DNA from: Gammaproteobacteria bacterium
Lineage (GTDB): Bacteria; Pseudomonadota; Gammaproteobacteria; Chromatiales; Chromatiaceae
Length of the DNA: 64,000 nt
Assembly: GCA_009929855.1 (NCBI GenBank)
Contig: RZZN01000013.1
Coordinates: 16,651-80,650 of the forward strand
Direction of reading: 5' to 3'
Below, piece by piece: positions 51,348-60,654 of this stretch (the first letter of the stretch is position 1; every line of letters starts with the position of its first letter). The position numbers and the translations under genes were made by a program. Under the pieces are notes generated by a model. That model worked only from the letters and a program-made list of their open reading frames with translations, had not been told where the DNA came from and searched no databases.

Positions 51348-52478
51348 ATGAGGATTCCGGACCCTTGCCGGCGTGGACCGCGCTGGATCAGTCTGCTGCT
51401 GTTGCTCTTGGCGATCGCCCAGCCGACGCACGCCGAGCGCATCAAGGAGCTGGCCTCGATCTCGGGCGTGCGTGACAACCAACTCGTCGGTCATGGCCTG
51501 GTGGTCGGGCTCGACGGCACGGGTGACCAGACCTCGCAGGCCGCCTTCACCGTGCAGAGCCTGCTCAACATGCTCGGCAACATGGGCATGACCGTTCCCC
51601 AGGGCACTCGGCTGCAGTTGCGCAACGTCGCGGCAGTGATCGTCACCGCGACCCTGCCACCCTTCGCACGTCCCGGACAGGCGCTCGACGTGACCGTGTC
51701 AGCCACTGGAAACGCCAAGAGTCTGCGCGGCGGCACCCTGGTGATGACCCCGCTCAAGGGGGTCGACGGCCAGATCTACGCCATTGCGCAAGGCAATGTG
51801 GTGGTTGGCGGGGTGGCCGCCAGCACGCCCGGGCAAACCGCCTCGCTGGCGATCAATCATCAGTCGGCTGGGCGCATCCCGGCGGGCGCCACGGTCGAGC
51901 GCGCCGTGCCCGCGACGGTGGGCGAGGGCGAGTACATCCATGTCGAGCTGCGCGAGAGCGACTTCACCAACGCCATTCGCGTGAGCGATGCCATCAATGG
52001 GATCGCGCCCGGCTCGGCCCAGGCCCTGGACGCACGCAGTATCCAGGTGTGGGCACCAGTGGATGCGACTGCCCGGGTGGCCTTCATCGGCCAGATCGAA
52101 AACCTGGAGATCACGCCCACGGCCCCGCTGGCGAAGGTGGTGGTCAATTCACGCACCGGATCGGTTGCGATGAACCGTCAGGTGATTCTGGACAATGCGG
52201 CCGTTGCGCACGGCAACCTCTCGGTCACCATCTCGCGCGATCTCGATGTCAGTCAGCCGGCGCCCTTCTCGACGGGACAGACTCAGGTCGTGGAGCGTGG
52301 CGGCGAGGTCGACATCAGCGAGACGGGCGGGGCGCTCATCAATGTCGCCGCCGGCGCCCGACTCGACGAGGTGGTCAATGCACTCAACGCGCTGCGCGCC
52401 AGCCCGATGGATCTGATCAGCATCCTGCAGGCCTTGAAGGCAAGCGGCGCGCTGCGCGCCGAGCTCGAGATCATCTGA
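51348..52478 (+). CDS. flgI: Flagellar P-ring protein FlgI
   Basis: FlgI assembles around the rod in the periplasm. The 376-residue precursor has a signal peptide cut after PTHA, then ERIKELASISGVRDNQLVGHGLVVGLDGTGDQ, the conserved NVAAVIVTATLPPFARPGQ, GGTLVMTPLKG, and ALNALRASPMDLISILQALKASGALRAELEII at the end. It is one of the best conserved flagellar proteins. A 70-base gap separates it from flgH. Confidence 0.97.
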   Translation: MRIPDPCRRGPRWISLLLLLLAIAQPTHAERIKELASISGVRDNQLVGHGLVVGLDGTGDQTSQAAFTVQSLLNMLGNMGMTVPQGTRLQLRNVAAVIVTATLPPFARPGQALDVTVSATGNAKSLRGGTLVMTPLKGVDGQIYAIAQGNVVVGGVAASTPGQTASLAINHQSAGRIPAGATVERAVPATVGEGEYIHVELRESDFTNAIRVSDAINGIAPGSAQALDARSIQVWAPVDATARVAFIGQIENLEITPTAPLAKVVVNSRTGSVAMNRQVILDNAAVAHGNLSVTISRDLDVSQPAPFSTGQTQVVERGGEVDISETGGALINVAAGARLDEVVNALNALRASPMDLISILQALKASGALRAELEII

Positions 52479-52530
52479 TCTCGCCACTGCATCGGGGCAA
52501 GACCACGGACTCGATCGCTGACCTCGTCAC

Positions 52531-53493
52531 ATGACCATCAAGCTCAGCATGCTTGACCGGCTCGATCGACAGACGCTGCCAAGCCTCGATCGAGCGGCGC
52601 GCGAGGGGCCGAGCCAGACCGCCCTGCGTGATGCCTCGACTCAGTTCGAGGCCATGCTCATCCAGATGCTGCTCAAGGCGATGCGCGCCGGACTGCCGGC
52701 CGGCGGGTTGCTCGGCCAGGATCCACAGACCCATCTTTTCACCAGCCTGCTCGACCAGCAGCGCGCGCTCGATCTGGCGCGTGGCCGCGGCTTGGGCCTG
52801 GCCGACATGCTGGTTGACCAACTCGGCGAGGGACCCACCGCTGGGACGCGGTCGGCGGAGCCGGCGGGCGCGACTGGCTTCAGCCTCGCCGGGGTGCCGC
52901 GCTGGTCGGGTCCGGTGGTCGGCATGGCGAGCCTGCCACACACCCAACCGCGGGTTCGCGCCGACCTGATCGCCGATCCAGTGCGACTGGGCGCCGTCCC
53001 CACCGGCGAGGTGGCGGCGCCGGCCGAGCGCTTCGTGGCCGAGGTATGGCCACATGCGCGCGCGGCGGCTCGGGTGCTCGGGATTCCAGCTCATTTCCTG
53101 GTGGCACAGGCCGCGCTCGAGACCGGTTGGGGTGAAAAAATCCTCAAGACTGCGGACGGAGTGCCGTCAAATAATCTATTCAACATCAAGGCCGACACGC
53201 GCTGGCCAGGTGCCACGCTCACCCGTGAGGTGCGGGAGTATCGAAACGGTCATGCCCATGTCGAGCACGCCCGGTTTCGCATCTACCCATCATTCGCCGA
53301 GTCGTTCGCCGATTATGCCGACCTGATCACCACCAATGCGCGCTATGCCGAGGTGATCGGACAGCAGCGACCGGAAGCCTTCGCGCGGGGGCTGCAACAG
53401 GCCGGTTTTGCCACCGATCCGATGTACGCGCACAAGTTGGTGCGTATCATCGAAGGCAAGACCTTGCGCGCGGCACTGGCGGCGGGCGCTTGA
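52531..53493 (+). CDS. flgJ: FlgJ, rod-binding protein and peptidoglycan hydrolase
   Basis: FlgJ opens peptidoglycan for the rod. The 320-residue protein is the two-domain version: residues 1-100 are the rod-cap domain (TQFEAMLIQMLLKAMR), and residues about 165-315 are a GH73-type muramidase domain with the catalytic Glu in AQAALETGWG, then NNLFNIKAD and YPSFAESFADYADL. A Gly/Pro/Ala-rich linker joins them. ATG at 52531; flgK starts 54 bases downstream. Confidence 0.96.
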   Translation: MTIKLSMLDRLDRQTLPSLDRAAREGPSQTALRDASTQFEAMLIQMLLKAMRAGLPAGGLLGQDPQTHLFTSLLDQQRALDLARGRGLGLADMLVDQLGEGPTAGTRSAEPAGATGFSLAGVPRWSGPVVGMASLPHTQPRVRADLIADPVRLGAVPTGEVAAPAERFVAEVWPHARAAARVLGIPAHFLVAQAALETGWGEKILKTADGVPSNNLFNIKADTRWPGATLTREVREYRNGHAHVEHARFRIYPSFAESFADYADLITTNARYAEVIGQQRPEAFARGLQQAGFATDPMYAHKLVRIIEGKTLRAALAAGA

Positions 53494-53547
53494 TCCCCGT
53501 CATGATGCAACGGACCCATCCGGTGGACCGCGCCAACAGGTATCGCG

Positions 53548-55215
53548 ATGCAAAGCCTACTCAACATCGGTTCTTCGGGCTTGATGACCGCCCAGACCCA
53601 ACTCGCCACGACGAGCCACAACATCGCCAATGCATCGACCGAGGGCTATCATCGCCAGGTCGTGGAGATGACCCAGGTGCCACTCGAGGGTGGACGGGGT
53701 GGGGTGCGGGTGGCGACCGTGGTGCGTGCCTACGATCAGTTCCTCGCCAATCAGCTGCTCAAGGAAGAGAATCGAATGGCCGCCTATGCCGAGTACAGCG
53801 CGCGGATCGATACACTCAACAACATGCTCGCCGATCCCTCGATTGCCTTGACGGTGAGCATGGATGGCCTGTTCGCGGCGGTACAGGACGTCGCCAACGA
53901 TCCTCGCTCGGTCCCCGCGCGCATCGCCCTGCTCTCCAGTGGCGAAACTCTGGTGGCGCGTTTTCGCTCTTATGCCATCCAATTGGATGAGGCGCGCAAT
54001 GGCCTGGAGGAACGGATCGCCTCGAGCATCACCGACATCAATCGCTATGCCACCGCGATCGCCGAGATCAACCAGCGTGTGGTCGATGCCGAGAGCGTCA
54101 GCGGCGGCCGGCCGGCGAACGACCTGCGCGACCAGCGCGATCTGATCCTGTTGCAGCTCAATCGTCTGATCAAGGCCACGCCCATAGAGCAGTCCGATGG
54201 CCAATTGACTGTATTCATCGGCTCTGGCCAGCCACTGGTGATCGGCCAAACGGTCGCCACCCTGGCGGCCATGCCGGCTGAGAACGATCTGTCGCGATTG
54301 GAGGTCGCGATGCGCGATCGCGATGGCACATTGCGCCGACTTCCTGATCGCATCCTCTCGGGCGGGGAGCTTGGCGGTCTCCTGCAATTTCGTCGCGAGA
54401 GTCTGGATTTCGCGCAAAACCGGATCGGACTCTTGGCCACCGTCCTGGCCACGACCTTCAATGAGCGTCATGTCCAGGGCGTCGATCTCTATGGCAACGC
54501 GGGTGGCGAGCTGTTCTCGCTGGCCCCGGCGCGGGTGCAGCCGCCCGCTGCCGCCGCGGTCCGTATCGACCCGGCTCAGGTCGGCAGCCTCACCGATGCC
54601 GACTACGAGCTCAGCTTCGACGGTACGCAATATCGACTCGAGAACCTGGTCACTGGTGCGCGCAGCGATCCATTCGCGGCTGGGGTCGACGTCGGTTTCG
54701 AGGGATTGGTCGTCAATGCCAGCGATGGCGCGCTGACGGCTGGCGGGACGGCGCTGATCCAGCCGACCCGATTCGCGGCTGGCAATCTCAGTCTGTCACT
54801 GCAGGATCCCCGCGCCTTTGCCGCCGCGCTCCAGTCGGATGACTTCGGCACGCCGGGTTTCGAGTTCGAATCCTTCGCGGACAACCGCAATGCCAACCGG
54901 ATCGGTGAGCTGCAAACCACCCGCTTGATGTTGGTCGAGACCGAGCTCGGTGTCACCTCGGGCAGCACCATGAGCTCGGCCTACGCCGAGCTGGTGAGCA
55001 GCATCGGCAGTCGCGCACGCTCGGCCCAGGCCAACGCGCAGGCCCAAGAGTCATTGCTGACACAGGCGAGGATGAGCAGGGACCAGATCTCGGGGGTCAA
55101 TCTCGACGAGGAGGCCGCCAATCTGTTGCGCTATCAATCGGCCTACCAGGCCTCTGCGCGGATCATCAGCATCGCGCAGCGATTGCTCGATGAGCTCTTG
55201 TCGGTGATGCGTTGA
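53548..55215 (+). CDS. flgK: Hook-filament junction protein FlgK (HAP1)
   Basis: FlgK is the first junction protein between hook and filament. The 555-residue protein has the axial N-terminus LLNIGSSGLMTAQTQLATTSHNIANASTEGYHRQ and the C-terminal helix GVNLDEEAANLLRYQSAYQASARIISIAQRLLDEL. The intervening region is of typical length (E. coli 547). It has no visible sigma-28 promoter of its own, so it seems to be transcribed with the flgB operon. Its chaperone FlgN is encoded at 44144-44605. Confidence 0.96.
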   Translation: MQSLLNIGSSGLMTAQTQLATTSHNIANASTEGYHRQVVEMTQVPLEGGRGGVRVATVVRAYDQFLANQLLKEENRMAAYAEYSARIDTLNNMLADPSIALTVSMDGLFAAVQDVANDPRSVPARIALLSSGETLVARFRSYAIQLDEARNGLEERIASSITDINRYATAIAEINQRVVDAESVSGGRPANDLRDQRDLILLQLNRLIKATPIEQSDGQLTVFIGSGQPLVIGQTVATLAAMPAENDLSRLEVAMRDRDGTLRRLPDRILSGGELGGLLQFRRESLDFAQNRIGLLATVLATTFNERHVQGVDLYGNAGGELFSLAPARVQPPAAAAVRIDPAQVGSLTDADYELSFDGTQYRLENLVTGARSDPFAAGVDVGFEGLVVNASDGALTAGGTALIQPTRFAAGNLSLSLQDPRAFAAALQSDDFGTPGFEFESFADNRNANRIGELQTTRLMLVETELGVTSGSTMSSAYAELVSSIGSRARSAQANAQAQESLLTQARMSRDQISGVNLDEEAANLLRYQSAYQASARIISIAQRLLDELLSVMR

Positions 55216-55233
55216 CGCCTCGAGGGGAAAGCC

Positions 55234-56133
55234 ATGTTCCGTATCTCCACCGCGATGATGTTCGACCGCAGCGTCGACACCATGATGCGTCAGTCCGCGG
55301 ACCTGCTCAAGACCTCGCAGCAAATCTCCAGCGGGCGCCGCGTCCTCACGCCCTCGGACGATCCGGCGGCTGCGGCGCGCGCGCTGGCCACAACACAATC
55401 GCTCGCCATCAATACGCAGTATGCTCGCAATCAGGGGTATGCCGAGGATGCGCTGAACCTCTTCGAGGGGACACTCGCCAGCGTCACCGAGCATATCCTC
55501 TATGTCCGCGAGCGGACCGTCCAGGCGGGTCATGGCGGTCTGTCACCAACCGATCAAGGTGTCATCGCCGGCGATCTGCGCGCACAGTTCGGCGCACTGA
55601 TGGGGCTTGCCAACACGCGCAATGCCAGTGGTGATGCCGTGTTCGCCGGCTACAAGTCGCATGTCCAGCCCTTCCAGGGGTCGTTGGAGAATGGGGTCGA
55701 GTATGTGGGAGATGCCGAAGCTCGAACGATGCGGGTCTCCTGGTCGCGCGACATGGCGGTCAGCGTCCAGGGCGATCAGGTCTTCGGCAGGCTGCTCGAC
55801 ACCTTCCGTGATCTGGTCCTGACACTGGAGGATCCGTCCGCGCCCGACGAGCATCGCGCCCGGGTGGTGGCCGACGCGCTCGTCGGATTCGACCAGGCAC
55901 TCGACGATGTGCTCAATGTCCGCGCGCGTGTCGGAGCCCAACAGGTCGAGCTCGAGCAGCTCAGCCTGATCAACGGCGACATGGACTTTCAGCTGCGCAC
56001 CATCCTCTCCGATTATCAGGATGTCGACTACGCGGCGGCGATCTCGCACTTCGTGCAACAGCAGACCATGCTCCAGGCCGCCCAACAGAGCTTCATGCGC
56101 ATCAGTGGCTTGTCTCTGTTCAACTATCTCTGA
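55234..56133 (+). CDS. flgL: Hook-filament junction protein FlgL (HAP3)
   Basis: FlgL is the second junction protein, related to flagellin. The 299-residue protein starts MFRISTAMMFDRSVDTMMRQSADLLKTSQQISSGRRVLTPSDDPAAAARAL and ends with the flagellin-like helix DVDYAAAISHFVQQQTMLQAAQQSFMRISGLSLFNYL. GGGG-type ribosome-binding site (GAGGGGA) sits 6 bases before the ATG at 55234. Flagellin (fliC) is not in the window. Confidence 0.96.
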   Translation: MFRISTAMMFDRSVDTMMRQSADLLKTSQQISSGRRVLTPSDDPAAAARALATTQSLAINTQYARNQGYAEDALNLFEGTLASVTEHILYVRERTVQAGHGGLSPTDQGVIAGDLRAQFGALMGLANTRNASGDAVFAGYKSHVQPFQGSLENGVEYVGDAEARTMRVSWSRDMAVSVQGDQVFGRLLDTFRDLVLTLEDPSAPDEHRARVVADALVGFDQALDDVLNVRARVGAQQVELEQLSLINGDMDFQLRTILSDYQDVDYAAAISHFVQQQTMLQAAQQSFMRISGLSLFNYL

Positions 56134-56185
56134 TGGGCCGGTGGCACGCGCCGCCGCTGGTCGGCGTGATGGGGGTCCTGCGTGC

Positions 56186-56734
56186 ATGCCACTGCTGATG
56201 CGGCTCGCGATCCTGCTGGTGGCGATGCAGAGTGGCGCGCCACTCGGTGCCAGCGAGTCCGCGCAGTGGGAGAGCGAGACCTCGCCGATGTCCGCGCCGG
56301 CGGGCACTGGTGTCTCCGGGATGACACCCGCCAACATCCAGATCATCGAGCAGAGACATCTCGATGGCGTGCTGGTCGCCTACGCCTTTCACGATCCCTG
56401 GTCCCCCGCATGGCGTGTCGATGTCTCGGTGGTCGATGAGGATCGGATTCGACTCGGCCTGAGCATGCGGACCTTCATCAGCGGCGGCGAGGGCGAGGCA
56501 CGCCAGGTCTTCATGCGCAACGCCCGATGGATCGCCGCCGAGCAAGGCAGCGCCGAGTATTCCATCCTGAGCTACGAGGAAGGCATCCGCTCCCAAAGCC
56601 TCTTCGCCAAGCGGGTCGCCGGCGGCGTGATCTTTCTCGAGTATCCAGGCTCGGCCTGGGGTGGACTCGCCCAGCCACGCCGCGCCGGTCGCTCCAACTC
56701 CAGCCAGGCCGGTGGACTGGATCAGGGATGGTGA
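56186..56734 (+). CDS. Unknown secreted protein downstream of flgL
   Basis: A 182-residue predicted exported protein with a signal peptide (LLMRLAILLVAMQSGAPLGA). The mature part of about 160 residues mixes hydrophilic strands (VDVSVVDEDRIRLGLSMRTFISGG, VFMRNARWIAAEQG, GGVIFLEYP) and ends in a Gly/Ser/Gln-rich tail. I do not recognise a family. It starts 52 bases after flgL on the same strand and may be a flagellar-associated periplasmic or surface factor; that is inferred from position only. ATG at 56186 or 56198; the ribosome-binding site is weak. Confidence 0.6.
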   Translation: MPLLMRLAILLVAMQSGAPLGASESAQWESETSPMSAPAGTGVSGMTPANIQIIEQRHLDGVLVAYAFHDPWSPAWRVDVSVVDEDRIRLGLSMRTFISGGEGEARQVFMRNARWIAAEQGSAEYSILSYEEGIRSQSLFAKRVAGGVIFLEYPGSAWGGLAQPRRAGRSNSSQAGGLDQGW

Positions 56735-56772
56735 GCGTCACCCGTGCCTGGCCGGGCCAGCCGTCGATAGGA

Positions 56773-56792
56773 GGGTCGCTGTGGCGCGACCC
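56773..56792. terminator. Hairpin between the convergent flg and fli operons
   Basis: GGGTCGC (56773-56779), 6-base loop, GCGACCC (56786-56792). A 7-bp GC stem without T-run in the 85-base convergent gap; terminator role inferred from position. Confidence 0.4.
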
Positions 56793-56819
56793 GTGACGAG
56801 CCCGACCATCTGTCGTCGA

Positions 56820-57620
56820 TCAGGGGTTGGACGGTGGCGGCGCCAACCAATAGAGCAGTTGGCCAATGTCATCCATGCCGCGCTCGAACAGCAGCTGCAC
56901 GGCCGGCGCGAAGTGAGTCATGAGTAGAAGCAACCCGATGAACCCAGCGGTCAGGGTGATTGGAAAGCCCACCGCGAGCAGGTTCAGCTGCGGCGAGGCG
57001 CGTGTCAGCGCGCCCACCGCCAGGTTCACCAACAACAGGATGCCGATGACCGGCAGTGACAGCAGCAGGCCCGTCGAGAAGATGGCCCCGCCGGCCTGCA
57101 GGATGTAGGCCCAGCCTTGCGCGCTGAAGGGTCGCTCGCTGACCGGCAGCCAGCTGAAGCTGTGGACCATGATGTCGATCAGGAGCAGGTGACCATTGAC
57201 CGCGAGGAAGAGCAGTGTGATGAACAGACCGAGGAAGTCCGAGACCACGCCGGTCTGACCGCCGGCATCGGGGTCGAAGAAGATGGCGAACGACAGACCC
57301 ATCTGCATGGCGATGAGCGCGCCGGCCAGATCGGCCGCGGCGAACACGAGCCGCATCATGAAACCGATCGCCAAGCCGATCACCACCTGTTGGGCCAGGA
57401 TCAGCAGACCGATGCCAGAGGCCGGCCGCACCTCGGGCATGGGTCCGACCACTGGCAGTATCGCAACACCGACCACCAGTCCGATGGTCAGGCGGATGCG
57501 CGCCGGGACACCGCGGTTGGAAAACACCGGGGCGGAGGCAAAGAGTCCGAGCACGCGCGCGAGCGGAAAGAGCGCGGCCGCCAACCAGGCGTCGAGCTCG
57601 GCCGCGGTGACCTCGAGCAT
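56820..57620 (-). CDS. fliR: Flagellar export apparatus protein FliR
   Basis: FliR is a membrane core component of the flagellar type III export gate with FliP and FliQ. The 266-residue protein has about six hydrophobic helices and the family segments ARVLGLFASAPVFSNRGVPARIRL, GLAIGFMMRLVFAAADLAGALIAMQMGLSFA and DPDAGGQTGVVSDFLGL. ATG at 57620. It is the last gene of fliKLMNOPQR; flhB and flhA, which often follow, are not in the window. Confidence 0.96.
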   Translation of the reverse strand: MLEVTAAELDAWLAAALFPLARVLGLFASAPVFSNRGVPARIRLTIGLVVGVAILPVVGPMPEVRPASGIGLLILAQQVVIGLAIGFMMRLVFAAADLAGALIAMQMGLSFAIFFDPDAGGQTGVVSDFLGLFITLLFLAVNGHLLLIDIMVHSFSWLPVSERPFSAQGWAYILQAGGAIFSTGLLLSLPVIGILLLVNLAVGALTRASPQLNLLAVGFPITLTAGFIGLLLLMTHFAPAVQLLFERGMDDIGQLLYWLAPPPSNP

Positions 57621-57648
57621 GAATCGACGAGTGCCGCCTGGCCCGGTC

Positions 57649-57918
57649 TCAGCCGATCATGTACGGAATCTCTTCGATCAACCGGCGCATGAAATCGGTG
57701 AGGATGGTGATGATCCAGGGCCCGGCCACCCCCAATGCGACGAAGATCGCGAATAGCTTGGGCACGAAGGTGAGTGTCATCTCATGGATCTGGGTCGCCG
57801 CCTGAAAGATGCTGATGACCAGCCCGGTCACCAAGGCCGCGCCCAACAGCGGGATGGATACCAAGATCAAGACTTCGACGGCCTGGCGGCCGAGCTCGAT
57901 GACCATGGTCGGTGTCAC
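57649..57918 (-). CDS. fliQ: Flagellar export apparatus protein FliQ
   Basis: An 89-residue, two-helix gate protein identical in length to E. coli FliQ. Family blocks LVTGLVISIFQAATQIHEMTLTFVPK and AGPWIITILTDFMRRL are clear. GTG at 57918 is preferred because GAGGAG is 8 bases upstream and the protein then starts TPTMV as in relatives. It lies 28 bases before fliR. Confidence 0.96.
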   Translation of the reverse strand: MTPTMVIELGRQAVEVLILVSIPLLGAALVTGLVISIFQAATQIHEMTLTFVPKLFAIFVALGVAGPWIITILTDFMRRLIEEIPYMIG

Positions 57919-57979
57919 TCTGTTCTCTCCTCATCGGGTGGTCGCCGACTTGCGTGGCGAATGTGGCGTGAAACCTGTC

Positions 57980-58756
57980 TCATAGCGCGAAGCTCTGCAC
58001 CAAGGAGCCCACCAGCAGGGTCCAGCCGTCGATCAGCACGAACATCATGATCTTGAACGGCAGGGCCACGAGCACTGGCGACATCATCATCATCCCCATC
58101 GACATCAACACCGATGCGACGACCATGTCGATGATCAAGAAGGGGATGAAGATGATGAAACCGATCTGGAAGGCGGTCTTCAGCTCCGAGGTCACGAACG
58201 CTGGAATGATCACCCGCAGCGGCAGATCGGACGATGCGGTGGCCGGAGGCACGCCGGCAAGGTTGGCGAACAGGGCCAGATCCGGCTCGCGCACCTGGTT
58301 GAGCATGAAGCGCTTGACCGGCTCGGCCGCGCGCGCGCTGGCCTGCTCGAAGCTGATCTCCTCGCGTGACAGGGGCAGATAGGCATCCTCATAGATCCGG
58401 GTGGCGACCGGCTCCATGATGAAGAAGGTGAGGAACAGCGCCAGGCCGAGCAGGACCTGGTTCGGTGGCGAGGTCTGGGTGCCAAGCGCCTGACGCAGCA
58501 GCGAGAAGACGATGATGATGCGGGTGAAGCTGGTCATCATCAGGACCATCGCCGGGATGAAGCTGAGCAGTGTCAGCAGCAACAGCGTCTGGATGCTCAG
58601 ACTGTAGGTCGTGCCACCATCCGTCGCCGGGGTCGCGGTGAGCGCAGGCAACACCTGGGCAAGCGTCTCGGTTGGCCGCGCGAGCAACGCCAGTGTCGCC
58701 AGACCCAGCAGTGCGCCGGCCGCGGGCAGGCGCGTCGCGTTCCGTTCAGTGGCCAT
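57980..58756 (-). CDS. fliP: Flagellar export apparatus protein FliP
   Basis: FliP forms the export pore ring. The 258-residue precursor has a cleavable signal ([25 protein letters not shown]), then the conserved [49 protein letters not shown], and [40 protein letters not shown]. The ATG at 58756 overlaps fliO by 11 bases. E. coli FliP has 245 residues. Confidence 0.97.
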   Translation of the reverse strand: MATERNATRLPAAGALLGLATLALLARPTETLAQVLPALTATPATDGGTTYSLSIQTLLLLTLLSFIPAMVLMMTSFTRIIIVFSLLRQALGTQTSPPNQVLLGLALFLTFFIMEPVATRIYEDAYLPLSREEISFEQASARAAEPVKRFMLNQVREPDLALFANLAGVPPATASSDLPLRVIIPAFVTSELKTAFQIGFIIFIPFLIIDMVVASVLMSMGMMMMSPVLVALPFKIMMFVLIDGWTLLVGSLVQSFAL

Positions 58757-59201
58757 CGCGGCGAGGCTCCAGCAAGCGTTTGAGCTGCTCGGCGAAGCGG
58801 GCGTCGGTGTCACGTCCGCCCTCGACTGGGGTGCTCGACTCCAGCGCGGAGATGGGCAGGACATGCAACGTGCGCACGCCGCCGCCACCGACGCCCAGCA
58901 CCAGCACCTGATCGGCGATGGCGAGCAGCACGACGCGCTCGCGCGGACCGACCGCCACACTGCCGAGCAGCTTCATCGCGCGGTTGCCGAGCGCGGGCAA
59001 GGTCAGTCGCCGGATCGCCCAGAGTGTCGCCAGCAGCAAGGCGATGACGACCACCAAGGCGAGCAGCATCTCGCCGAGGCTGGTGGCCAGCGCGGGCAGG
59101 CCAGGCGGATCGGCGCCCTCATCCGCCCATGCCACGCAGGGCGAGAGCAGCATGAGTGATAGGCCCCTGCGTTGGTGCATCGCCAGGCCCCGATCACCCA
59201 T
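58746..59201 (-). CDS. fliO: FliO, FliP-stabilising membrane protein
   Basis: FliO helps FliP assemble. The 151-residue protein has a hydrophobic, signal-like N-terminus ([13 protein letters not shown]), one central membrane helix ([24 protein letters not shown]), and a C-terminal cytoplasmic domain typical of FliO ([28 protein letters not shown]). ATG at 59201 overlaps fliN by 8 bases; an ATG at 59180 would start at the signal peptide. Weak conservation is normal for FliO; operon position supports the call. Confidence 0.88.
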   Translation of the reverse strand: MGDRGLAMHQRRGLSLMLLSPCVAWADEGADPPGLPALATSLGEMLLALVVVIALLLATLWAIRRLTLPALGNRAMKLLGSVAVGPRERVVLLAIADQVLVLGVGGGGVRTLHVLPISALESSTPVEGGRDTDARFAEQLKRLLEPRRDGH

Positions 59202-59700
59202 GGATGCGCAGCATGCGCTCGGCTGGGCTGATGATATCGGTCAGGCGTACCCCGAGCTTGTCATTGATCACGACGACCTCGCCCTTGGCGACCAAGGTTC
59301 CGTTGATCAGCACGTTGATGGGGTCGGCGCTGTTGCCGTCGAGATCGACCACCGCGCCTGGCACGAGCTCCAGCAATTGGCGGATCGGCATCTTGCGACG
59401 GCCGAGCTCGGCGGTCAGCATCACCGGGATGTCGAGCACGAGCTCGAGATCGTTCGCCGCCATGCCGGTGTTGACCGTGGCCGGTGGTTCGCGCGGTCTC
59501 CGCGGCGTCTCACCAGGGGGTGGCTGCCCGGCTGGCGACGCGCTGAAGGTGGGCTCGTCGGTTTGGGCGACCCGTGCCCGCGGTGTGGGATCCTCCCTGG
59601 GGGGACGCGCGTCGGGCGCTCCCGATGGGATCCCACCAGCGGTCAGCTCCCTGATCGCGGCCGCCCAGTCATCATCCAAGTCGTCGAGGTGGTCAGTCAT
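59194..59700 (-). CDS. fliN: Flagellar motor switch protein FliN
   Basis: FliN forms the lower C ring with FliM. The 168-residue protein has an acidic then Pro/Arg-rich N-terminal half and the conserved SpoA domain: VLDIPVMLTAELGRRKMPIRQLLELVPGAVVDLD, INGTLVAKGEVVVINDKLGVRLTDIIS. ATG at 59700 is 1 base after the fliM stop; ATGs at 59712/59715 would overlap fliM. Its N-terminal extension is longer than E. coli's (137 total), as in pseudomonads. Confidence 0.96.
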   Translation of the reverse strand: MTDHLDDLDDDWAAAIRELTAGGIPSGAPDARPPREDPTPRARVAQTDEPTFSASPAGQPPPGETPRRPREPPATVNTGMAANDLELVLDIPVMLTAELGRRKMPIRQLLELVPGAVVDLDGNSADPINVLINGTLVAKGEVVVINDKLGVRLTDIISPAERMLRIHG

Positions 59701-59701
59701 G

Positions 59702-60652
59702 TCAACGTCCATCATGGGTGGCGGGTGGGATCTGGTCGGGCGGTGAGAATGCGTCGATCTTGAGTGCGTAATGGCCATTCAAGGTGCCATGGCGACAGGC
59801 GATCAGTGGTACGCCCTCGATACAGGCCATGCCCACTTGGTGCGACTCGATGGGGATGATGTCGCCGGCGCGCAGGTCGAGAACCTCGCCCAGCGTCAGT
59901 TGGGCCGAGCCCAGGGTGTATGAGAGCTCGACCTCGACAGTCTGCAAATGGCGCGCGAGCAGGTCGCTCCAGCGTCGCTCGGGGTCGGGCGCCAGCGCTC
60001 GGCGCAGCGCGCGCAGCGGGTCGCGCAAGGGCTCCAGCGTACTGGCCGGCAGACAGATCGCGAGAGTCACCTCGATCCCCTCGATGGCCAGGATCAAGCG
60101 GCTGCTGGCGACCCAGTCATCGGCGGTGGTGATCTGGGCCAGGCCCGGATGCGTGTCGGTGCCCAGCCGAATCGGCCTGAGATCGCAAAAGGCCGACCAG
60201 GCACGCGCGAGTGCATCGAGCAAGACGCCGAACAGGCTATCAACGATACGTTTCTCTGTCGGGGTGAAGTCGAAGCGCCGCATCCGGTCGACGAAGCGCC
60301 CGTCACCGCCAAACAGGATGTCGATGACCAGCGCGATGAGCTTGGGGTCGCAGACGAACACCGCAGTGCCGGGCAGCGGCTGCATGCCGATCAGCTCGAT
60401 GTAGGATGGATTCTCCTGGTGGCGCGTGAAATCGACGAAGTGCTCGGCCACGGCCGGTTCGCTGCGCACCGTGCAGAGCTTGTTGAGTGTGTCACTCAGT
60501 CCCACCGCGATGCCTTGGGCCAACCGCTGGTTGAGCCGATCGAGTACTGGCAGACAGGCGCGCAGGCCGGCGGACTGGATCGCCTGGGTATAAGCGCCGG
60601 TAGGGGTGCCCCAGGCGGTGCCGCCCGCCCGCTCGTGGCCGATCGCGGCCAC
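59702..60652 (-). CDS. fliM: Flagellar motor switch protein FliM, lacking the usual CheY-binding N-terminus
   Basis: FliM links CheY-P signalling to rotor direction. The 316-residue protein has the middle domain with SYIELIGMQPLPGTAVF, DPKLIALVIDILFGGDGR, FTPTEKRIVDSLF, and the C-terminal FliN-like domain (LGSAQLTLGEVLDLRAGDIIPIE). It aligns with FliM from about residue 25 onward, but the first segment, LSQDEIDALL in nearly all FliM proteins, is missing; the protein starts MAAIGHERAGGTAWG. GTG at 60652 is the first in-frame start, 2 bases after fliL, so no extension is possible with canonical starts. Confidence 0.9.
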   Translation of the reverse strand: MAAIGHERAGGTAWGTPTGAYTQAIQSAGLRACLPVLDRLNQRLAQGIAVGLSDTLNKLCTVRSEPAVAEHFVDFTRHQENPSYIELIGMQPLPGTAVFVCDPKLIALVIDILFGGDGRFVDRMRRFDFTPTEKRIVDSLFGVLLDALARAWSAFCDLRPIRLGTDTHPGLAQITTADDWVASSRLILAIEGIEVTLAICLPASTLEPLRDPLRALRRALAPDPERRWSDLLARHLQTVEVELSYTLGSAQLTLGEVLDLRAGDIIPIESHQVGMACIEGVPLIACRHGTLNGHYALKIDAFSPPDQIPPATHDGR

Positions 60653-60654
60653 TG

